Under the pieces are notes generated by a model. It saw nothing but the letters and a program-made list of their open reading frames with translations, had not been told where the DNA came from and ran no database searches. DNA of 64,000 nt. It comes from Alopecurus myosuroides. Its lineage: Eukaryota > Streptophyta > Magnoliopsida > Poales > Poaceae. The DNA lies in contig CM054062.1 of the NCBI GenBank assembly GCA_028641055.1, positions 137,186,682-137,250,681 of the forward strand, read 5' to 3'. Of this stretch, positions 57,501-64,000 are shown one piece after another; position 1 is the first letter of the stretch; each line of letters begins with the position of its first letter. The position numbers were made by a program, and so were the translations under genes.

Positions 57501-59254
57501 CGACGAACGTGCTTGGCCGGTCGGAGAAGATGATGTCGATCTCCCCAACGGTGGCGTCCCGGATCTATTCCTTCTGCCGACGGGTAGAGGACGACGAGAC
57601 GGAGCTAACGGTGGTATTTGATCTGTTCCTAGCACTCTCGAACGGCAGCATTGAGCTCGGCCGCGATGGCTATGGTTTCGGTTGGAGGGGAAAACGAGAG
57701 AGGGAGGCTAGGGTTGGGGCAGGGTTAGGGTTTCGGGGAAGCCCTTTTAACCATCTCTAATGCTCGTGGATGCTCGACAGCTGGGGGGAGAGGATCGTGT
57801 GGCTCTCTTCTTCCCTGCCATGGACGTACAGCTACAGGAAGAAGATGACCATTTTGCACATAACCCCCTGACTCTACTTTTCTCCCTTTTCTTTCTGCTT
57901 CTGTCTCTTTGCACGAATTAATTGGGGCACTTAACCAACTCGAAAACTTATGAAACCTTGCAGTAAATTCTTACTTAACACAAAGAAGCGGTGGTAAAAG
58001 TTTGAGATCATTTGGAGCAACTTTTCAGAACAAACTTGTTTTAGTTTCCTTTCTGCCATTTATTAAAAACATTTAGTTAAGGCATTTAATTAATTCAAAA
58101 CCTCATGATATTTTGTGGAACTTTATTACTGACCATTAGGAAGTACTGGTAGAAATTTGAGATCATTTTGAAAAAGTTTGTAGAACAAACTTGAATTAAT
58201 TTCAAATCTGCCAGAAAAGAAAATGATTTATTAAAATTGGTTATCCACTTTCAAAATTCATGGGCTCTTGCAATAATTCTTTATTTATCATAAAGAGCCT
58301 ATGGTACAAATTTCAAATCAATTAGATAAAATTTGTAGAACAAACTTGTTTTACTTTTTGTTTATTGCTGTGAAGAAAGTTGTTGTTTTCAGGGCCTAAA
58401 TCAATTCAATTTTCGGTGCCCTCACTTGTGGGACCCTTATTTAATATAAGGAAAACTTGGTTAAATTTTTAGCTCAATTGGAGAAACTTTCCAGAAGTAA
58501 CTTGGTTGAGTATTTAGTTTCTCGCAATTTTTGGGATTTTCAAGGCATTTGGTTTTCTCCAACCAAACCTTGCCAAAATAAAGTGGAGGCTTGTAATAAC
58601 AAGTTAACATAACCCACCACCTCTGTTTTGGAATTTGTTAAGTTGTGAAAATAGTTGAATTCAAAATGGAGTGAGAAATTTTGAATGCCCTTTCCTTTTA
58701 TTAACTTTTGGAATTTTTCCAAAGTTTTTTTCACAACTTCCATAAATCAATCTTGGAACTTCCTCAACAATTTGGAAGCTCACAAAATAGTTTTGTTTTG
58801 CCCTTTGAGAAAATTCAATTTAGAAGAATATTGCAAGGATGGAATTGGAAAAATGTGTTGAATATTTTTATGAGGGGTGCTACCACCTCTTTAATTTGTT
58901 TCCAACATTTGTTTTACATTAACCTTAGCAATTCAGTAAGAACTTTGGTTTTTAAAACAATCTGCAACCCTTTGAATGAAGCTAGATTGCATGCCTCTCT
59001 TTTCTAAAAAAATTGGCATAATTTTATTATTGCTGCCAAACTATCAATTTAATTCTTGGAACTTCCTTGACAAGTATGGAAGATCAAGAAATGGTTTTCT
59101 TTGTGAGTGGATTAGTTCTCTTTAAGGCTTTGCGGCTTGCTTGATTTATTTTTAGCAATTTAATTTGGATGCCATGATGCATGAAGAAAGGGAAAAGTGA
59201 AAATTTTACCCAAATTTTGCAGTAGCTTTTCTGTAGCAGCCTAGGGCTGTTACA
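54513..59254 (-). repeat. 5' LTR of the large-LTR element (4742 bp)
   Basis: An uninterrupted copy. It shows the empty site of element 3 near 56313-56330. A telo-box-like GGTTAGGGTTTCGGG lies at about 57723-57737, as in the left copy near 52047-52062. Confidence 0.93.
57154..57241 (-). ncRNA. tRNA-like Pol III promoter unit in the right large LTR
   Basis: Minus strand: A-box TGGCCTAGTGG at 57238-57228, B-box CGTTCGAATCC at 57195-57185, seven T at 57160-57154. Both boxes are unchanged relative to the left LTR copy. Confidence 0.5.
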
Positions 59255-59259
59255 GAACT
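59255..59259. repeat. Target-site duplication GAACT, right copy
   Basis: Directly abuts the stop codon of the element 2 antisense gene. Confidence 0.8.
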
Positions 59260-62200
59260 TTACTCGGCCTGTTGGGTCGAGTCCTGAGTGTTGTCCTGGG
59301 CAGCAGGGTCTTTGACTTGCTCTTCGACGGTCTTCGCGGCAGCAGCGTCCGGGTCAGCAGCAGTACCGGCGCGCGCGGGAGGAGGAACAACCGGCGTAGA
59401 GGTAGTAGGTGCAGTATCGGCCTCAGCCTTCTTCTTCTTCGCGGCCTCTTCCCTCATCTGAGCTGCTTCCGCCTTCCACCGTGCCAGCATGTCATAAGGC
59501 TTAGGAGGATCCGACTTAATTGGCTTATCTTCAGCATCATATGGTGGAACTATCTGACTAACGTCCAGACTATCGGCGATCAGACTAGCCGAGTGACGAA
59601 CCTCTGTTTGAATGGCTTTATAGTTCTTGGCTGAAAACTTGGAGCCGTCATTGTTGAATTCTGGAAACCCGCCAACGAGCTTTGCCGGCTCAAGCTTGGG
59701 AAAGTAAGCTTTAGCCAGAGCAACCCCGGGTTACTCCAACCCGGCATGACGAGCGTTTCCAGTGGTCGATCCACTCGGGGATGGTGGAACACGCATCAAG
59801 CAGCGTGCTCAAACTACCATGTCCAGTACCCGGCCACTTCACAGCTTGCAGAACCCATTTGGTGCCGGCATAGAGTTGCCAGATTGTGCTCTTTATGGTC
59901 TTCAGCTTCGCTATATCATCTTCATCCGGAATCTCACCATCCGGCCCTGCAGAAAAACAGAAAGGTTCAAGTAAGGAATTCCGAGTGTTTATCAGAATGA
60001 AAAATCCGGGTTACGATTAGTGAGTTGGGAATCATTACCAATCAAAGCGCGGTGAGTATCGGCAATCTGGGCAGAGAGCTTCGTCAGTTCATCCTCTGCA
60101 GCATGGGATCTCTTTCTATACTTTCTCACAATTTTCCCCAGTTTCTTGGCATCAGCTTCAACTGATTCACGCAGCTTCGTCTCCACCTCGAGGAGTTTGG
60201 TGGTTTTAACCAACACTTCCTCAGAGTAGGTTACGTATGCCTGCGTGGAAACACAAGGAAATGTTAGTCGGACAAAAAAGAAATATCAGTCGGATATGCT
60301 ATGCAAGTTCCAAGTAAATTATGCATAAGTTCACTCGGAACTTGGGGACTGGACAAATATACAAGCAATATTAGTTGAATTTACCTGGTGCTTGGCTACC
60401 AAGGCTTCTAGAATGCCTTCTTCGTCAGTTCTCAAAGTGCGCAGAGCGCCAAGCATCTCGTCAAAATTCAGATCATCAAGTTTTGTCTCGGAAGAGCCAG
60501 CGGCCTGGTTACTTGGAGGTGGAGTCCTTTCCTGCTTTGGGGGGATACCCGGGTCGCCTGGGTGTCAGGATTGGGATCACCCATCCTCACGCCCAGAACC
60601 TCGATGTCGTCACCCCCGGGTCCATCTGATGGATTGGGATACTCGGCCTCCTGTCCGGCCGGGTCTGTCAGCGGGTCTCTTTCTCTGTCTTCTTCTTCAG
60701 CGCCGCCAGTCGCGGCATTTACATCATCAACTGGATCCTCTGTTTCCGGGTTATCCAGATCCATGTTGTCCGGGTCACTGATTGTGACCTGGGCACTAAG
60801 GAAAGTAAAAGAAATGGTCAGTATTAATGAGTGAAGGTTATCGAAAGAGCTAGTATATCGGATAGCAAGAAATGTAACTTACCCGGTATTCACCACGAAG
60901 TCCGTTGAAAGCTCGTTGCTAGACCCGTACGAGGCTGATAAAGATTGAGAAAGTGAGACTCGGAGTTGTCCAGGTAGGGGGTGATTGGGAGAAGGATATC
61001 TTCGAGGTGTATTGGAAGGATGAGATTGGGAAGTACCGGCGCGGCGGGCTGGGGACGAAGGGATACCCGGGTTGAGGGGATCCTCACCCGGGGAATTCCG
61101 GGTTACCCTGCGCTTGACCGTAGGGGGCTCCTTCAAGTATGGTGAGTTGGACAATTGTTGATTAAGCTCGTGCATATTAGCAAATGAATACGGTTTGGAG
61201 GACATGGAGGAATATGGAACCTTGAATACGACCCCTCGGGGTTTCCTCTTGGCCCCAACCTCAGCTTCCGGTTCTGCCTCGCTTTCATCACTCTTGGTCT
61301 CCTCCGGGTCTTCCTTATATTCCTTGTCCTCCTTATCCTCCATCCCTGGAAAACGTAGTGTACAGTCGGAAAAAGAGAAGATATGGGAGAGAAAATTAAC
61401 AGAAGTTAGGATAGGTGAAACCCGGATGATACCTTCTTCCGAGTCAACCGGTTCTTCGTCCTCCTCCGGGTTTTCAGAGGAAGGGGGAGTCTCGATCTTC
61501 CAGAAAGCGCTGCCTTCCTGAAAAAAAATGTAATGGTAGAAATTAGTGATTGCATCAGGCAAAGGTATAAGGGTAAAAGAACTAAGGCCGGATCTTACCG
61601 CTGGAGCCGGGTTGTCGCGGGTGTATGGCTCCAAGCCGGCTATAGTCCGGATCACTTCCGCTTTCTCGGTCAAGAAGCTTTTGATTATCTCGTTTGTATA
61701 AGCAGCCGGATAGTTCCTCAAAGAATAGCGGAGCGAATCGGTGACGTGCCCAGAATACTCGGACATCAGCTTAGGCCGGATGGCATTAGGTTGGATTCGG
61801 AAGTTCGCCCAACTTTTAACTAAATTAAGACCAAGGAGACCCTGGGCGGAAAGGACAGCAAGTTTGGCTAAGAGGGGTTGGATGGACTCCCTATCCGACT
61901 CAGAAGCAAAAGCATTGAAATTATCGGATAGATCAAGGAGGCCCTCGGAGAAACCCGACAATCTCTTTTCGCCGGGTGGGGAGATGTCCCGGCAGTAGAA
62001 GTAGGTCTTCTGCCAATGCTTGACGTGGGACTTGAGGTTCAGAGTCGGCATCAATGAGTTTTTCCGCCTCAGAATGGATACCCCACCACAAGCCTAGAGG
62101 GCCCCGTCGCTGCTTTCGCGGCACGGTTTGCATTGGAACAACTCGAGAAACAGAGCAAGATTTGGGGGGACGCATAGATATGATTCGCTGAGAACGATAA

Positions 62201-62540
62201 AATGAGTGATATTTAACATAGAGTTGGGTCCTATGTCAAAGAATCGGAGGCCGTAATGGCTAAGCAATTCACGGAAAAAGGAGTGACCCGGGGGACGGAA
62301 TCTCCGGATCACGTGCTCGACGAAGCAAATTACCTCATCAGGACCGGGGGTGGGCCGGGTCTCATCCCCCGGGACTCGCCAATGAATATCCTCCTGGGAA
62401 GGAAGGACGCCCGACTCAGCGAGCTCGTCCAACTTTGCCTTGGTCACGGTGGACCTTGCCCAGTTGGCGGATATGGATTGAGTCGGCCTTGCTTTCGCCG
62501 GCTGTTTTCCCTTATTCTTAGCATTGACCTTGGGTGCCAT
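59260..62540 (-). pseudogene. Antisense ORF of element 2 (putative gypsy-type transposon domain, spliced, one stop)
   Basis: Starts MAPKVNAKNKGKQPAKARPT at ATG 62540 and ends with TAA at 59262-59260. The Transposase_28-like domain covers the first exon. A TAG at 62094-62096 interrupts DGAL-x-ACGGVSI, where elements 1 and 3 have a Leu codon; the frame is the same on both sides (62540-62094 and 62054-60879). Later exons encode acidic, Ser/Pro-rich, coiled-coil (about 60216-60040) and C-terminal segments, in the same order as elements 1 and 3. A change of frame near 59725-59755 in the last exon is likely. Probably no longer makes a full protein. Confidence 0.75.
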
Positions 62541-63146
62541 GTGCGTAGTCTACAAAACAGGAAGCGGATGTGCAGAGTGTAGGCAACTAAAAGACCCGGA
62601 AATTATAGATTATCCGAGTATCAAAGAGAAATTACGGAGAATTTGGCAGGTTGGATCTAAACTTAGAGATTTACAGAGAAATTGGTGACCACAAATAATG
62701 GAGATATGCTATTGATCTAGTTTACACATTGGTTGAGAAGGAACAGAACATGGACTACCCAATCGTTGTGGAACAAGAAAACCATCTATGAAGCGGACCT
62801 AGATCTAATCTAATTCGAGCAAAGCTTAAGGGTAAGATCCATGGAAGAAGGGGGCTCACCGGTGAGGTTTGGATGAGAGCACGACGGCGGCAGATGGCGC
62901 AGTCGCGGTGGCCCTGCGGATCTCCCGGTGGATTGCACGAGGGCGCGGCGGCGGTGGCCAACGGTGGGGCGGCGCGAGTTGAGGAAGAACGCAGACGGCG
63001 GCGGCTCGTTTCCGGCGGTGCGTCCGTGGTCCCCGTCGTGGCGCGGCGTTGAGCTCGAGCAAGGGAGTACCAAGAAAGGTTGAAGGTGAAGGAGATGAAG
63101 GATATGGGGGAAATGGAGCGCTTGGTTTAGGGTTACCCCTGAGGCA

Positions 63147-63158
63147 CCTATTTATAGG
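63147..63158 (-). promoter_or_regulatory. TATA box of the element 2 antisense gene
   Basis: The minus strand has ACCTATAAATAGGTGC, a palindromic context around TATAAATA, about 610 nt before the ATG. Confidence 0.55.
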
Positions 63159-63480
63159 TGCGGGTGGGGAAACCTAGACTAAGGAGCGGGAGCCAAAAAT
63201 TTCGGAGAGGGATACCCGCCCGGATTTTTTGGGATAAGTGATTAAGTGCTTGGGCGTAATATCCGGAAAAGATCAGCGCGAATCGTTTCCGCGATATTCG
63301 GATTAATTGGCGAACAAAGTGAGCCGGGTCTCCTGTGTTTTTCCTCGGAGTGTTGACCCGGGAAAATGACGTTGGACTCGAAGAAAGCCGGGTTGTTATA
63401 TGGACCGCCTGAGGAGTTAGGCCTCGCTGTTTATCAAAGCATTTTAACCCTGAATTTATGAAATTGTATGTTTATTATTT

Positions 63481-63486
63481 TTGCAG
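63481..63486 (+). promoter_or_regulatory. Splice-acceptor-like site before the PPT (element 2)
   Basis: TTATTTTTGCAG|GGAATAGC with a branch-like TTTTAACCC upstream, conserved with element 3. Confidence 0.35.
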
Positions 63487-63531
63487 GGAATAGCATGCGC
63501 TTTAAGGAGGATCCCGTGAAGCCCAAGCTAT

Positions 63532-63543
63532 TCTGGGGACTAC
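63532..63543 (+). other. Polypurine tract of element 2
   Basis: TCTGGGGACTAC directly before the 3' LTR. Confidence 0.6.
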
Positions 63544-63998
63544 TGATGGAGGGATGATAACCCGGTAGGCTAACGTCAAGGTGTAACTCGGCCCAAAGGG
63601 AGCTGCGCAAGACCCGGCTTAAGGAGTTTCTAGAAGGCCCAAGAGTGTAGGCCTCGTAACCTGGATTGTGGGTTTCAATAAGGAAACTTAGGGTTTATAA
63701 GCGGTGCCCAGGTAGGACTCCGAGTATGCCTTGGATAGGAGGCCATGGGGGGCGGATATTATATAAGCCGGCTCCTAGGGTTAGATTAGACACGAGTTTG
63801 ACTAGTTATTCGAGTATCCTTTGTAATACCAGAGTTGAGATAATAAATCTAGATCGGAGACTCGGCGACTTTATTGCCGGCTACCAGATCGTTTGTCACC
63901 ATGATTTCCCCTGTGCAAAACCCTCTCCCAAACACCAGAGTCGAATTGCCCCAAGATAAGTTACCCCCGGTAACGTCTGCCGTGTTTATCCCACGACA
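63544..63998 (+). repeat. 3' LTR of element 2
   Basis: 455 bp. It ends CACGACA two bases before the window edge; the last two bases TC fit the start of the TCACC duplication. Confidence 0.95.
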
Positions 63999-64000
63999 TC

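Larger units (their letters stand above)
38176..59254 (-). mobile_element. Non-autonomous Gypsy-type element with 4.7-kb LTRs and a 0.9-kb interior (LARD-like)
   Basis: Direct repeats at 38176-53598 (interrupted by element 3) and 54513-59254, each TGTAACGCCCCGACC...GGGCTGTTACA, enclose only 914 bp. PBS for initiator tRNA-Met sits at 54498-54509 on the minus strand, so the element reads leftward. Next to the left LTR the minus strand reads GGGACGAGATTCTTGTAAGT then a purine tract, like the pol end and PPT of Tekay/Del-type chromoviruses, which suggests the autonomous parent. No coding sequence remains. The 5-bp target duplication GAACT is intact. LTR divergence is roughly 2% in the part I compared. 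Confidence 0.88.
29101..63998 (+). mobile_element. Element 2: full-length Tat-lineage Gypsy retrotransposon, interrupted by nested elements
   Basis: Both LTRs are 455 bp (29101-29555 and 63544-63998) and differ at 11 positions by eye count (about 2.4%). In plus-strand order: LTR, PBS, gag, protease, RT, RNase H, second RNase H, integrase, noncoding stretch, [Cassandra and large-LTR element, 37398-59254], minus-strand antisense gene, PPT, LTR. Without the insert it is about 13 kb. It carries three frameshifts and one stop in gag-pol and one stop in the antisense gene. Confidence 0.92.

Overview
This window looks like intergenic DNA from a large-genome grass, most likely Triticeae or a close relative. 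The species is not proven. The support is: LTR retrotransposons nested several layers deep, a Cassandra-type TRIM carrying a 5S rRNA-like segment, a Stowaway MITE with TA duplications, a Sirevirus-like Copia element with CG-rich imperfect palindromes in its LTR, and Tat-lineage Gypsy elements with antisense ORFs. I see no intact host gene. The host-gene traces are a frameshifted multi-exon gene resembling B3 DNA-binding proteins (18435-19403, minus) and one exon of a WRN-like 3'-5' exonuclease (23407-23654, plus).

Layout, left to right. 1-8507 is a minus-strand Gypsy element (element 1): antisense gene, gag with nearly all of pol deleted, PBS and one LTR; the other LTR lies left of the window. 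8508-9242 is GC-rich DNA of unclear origin. 9243 to about 16520 is a decayed minus-strand Sirevirus-like Copia element. 16521-23909 is mixed low-copy DNA: a gag-like fragment with a 60-bp internal duplication, the B3-like pseudogene, a MITE, an unknown ORF, a roughly 710-bp tandem repeat and the exonuclease exon. From 23910 to the right edge the sequence reads as one stack of insertions: element 4 (23910-26666, Gypsy LTR plus antisense ORF), cut by element 5 (26667-29100, Gypsy LTR plus a B3-domain antisense ORF), cut by element 2 (29101-63998, full Tat-type Gypsy). Element 2 is interrupted at 37398-59254 by a Cassandra TRIM (37398-38127) and a non-autonomous element with very large LTRs (38176-59254). 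The left LTR of that element is interrupted by element 3 (39984-50642, another Tat-type Gypsy).

Elements 1, 2 and 3 are one family. Sense order is LTR, tRNA-Lys-like PBS, gag, protease, RT, RNase H, a second (archaeal-type) RNase H, integrase, a long noncoding stretch, an oppositely oriented spliced gene with its own TATA box, PPT, LTR. The gag start codon lies inside the 5' LTR, 98 nt from its end in all three, and the reading frame runs through the PBS. Their decay is complementary: element 1 keeps gag and has lost pol, element 3 keeps pol and has lost most of gag, and element 2 keeps both with scattered frameshifts and one stop. LTR divergence counted by eye (element 2: 11 of 455; element 3: 5 of 480) agrees with the nesting order.

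Observations most worth a second look: a tRNA-geometry Pol III A/B-box unit followed by a T run in both 4.7-kb LTRs of the large-LTR element; the LTR-encoded gag leader with a splice-donor-like site, plus a splice-acceptor-like site next to the PPT, which could make a spliced leader RNA; conserved TATA promoters for the antisense genes; and the untidy Cassandra junction, which lacks a target-site duplication.
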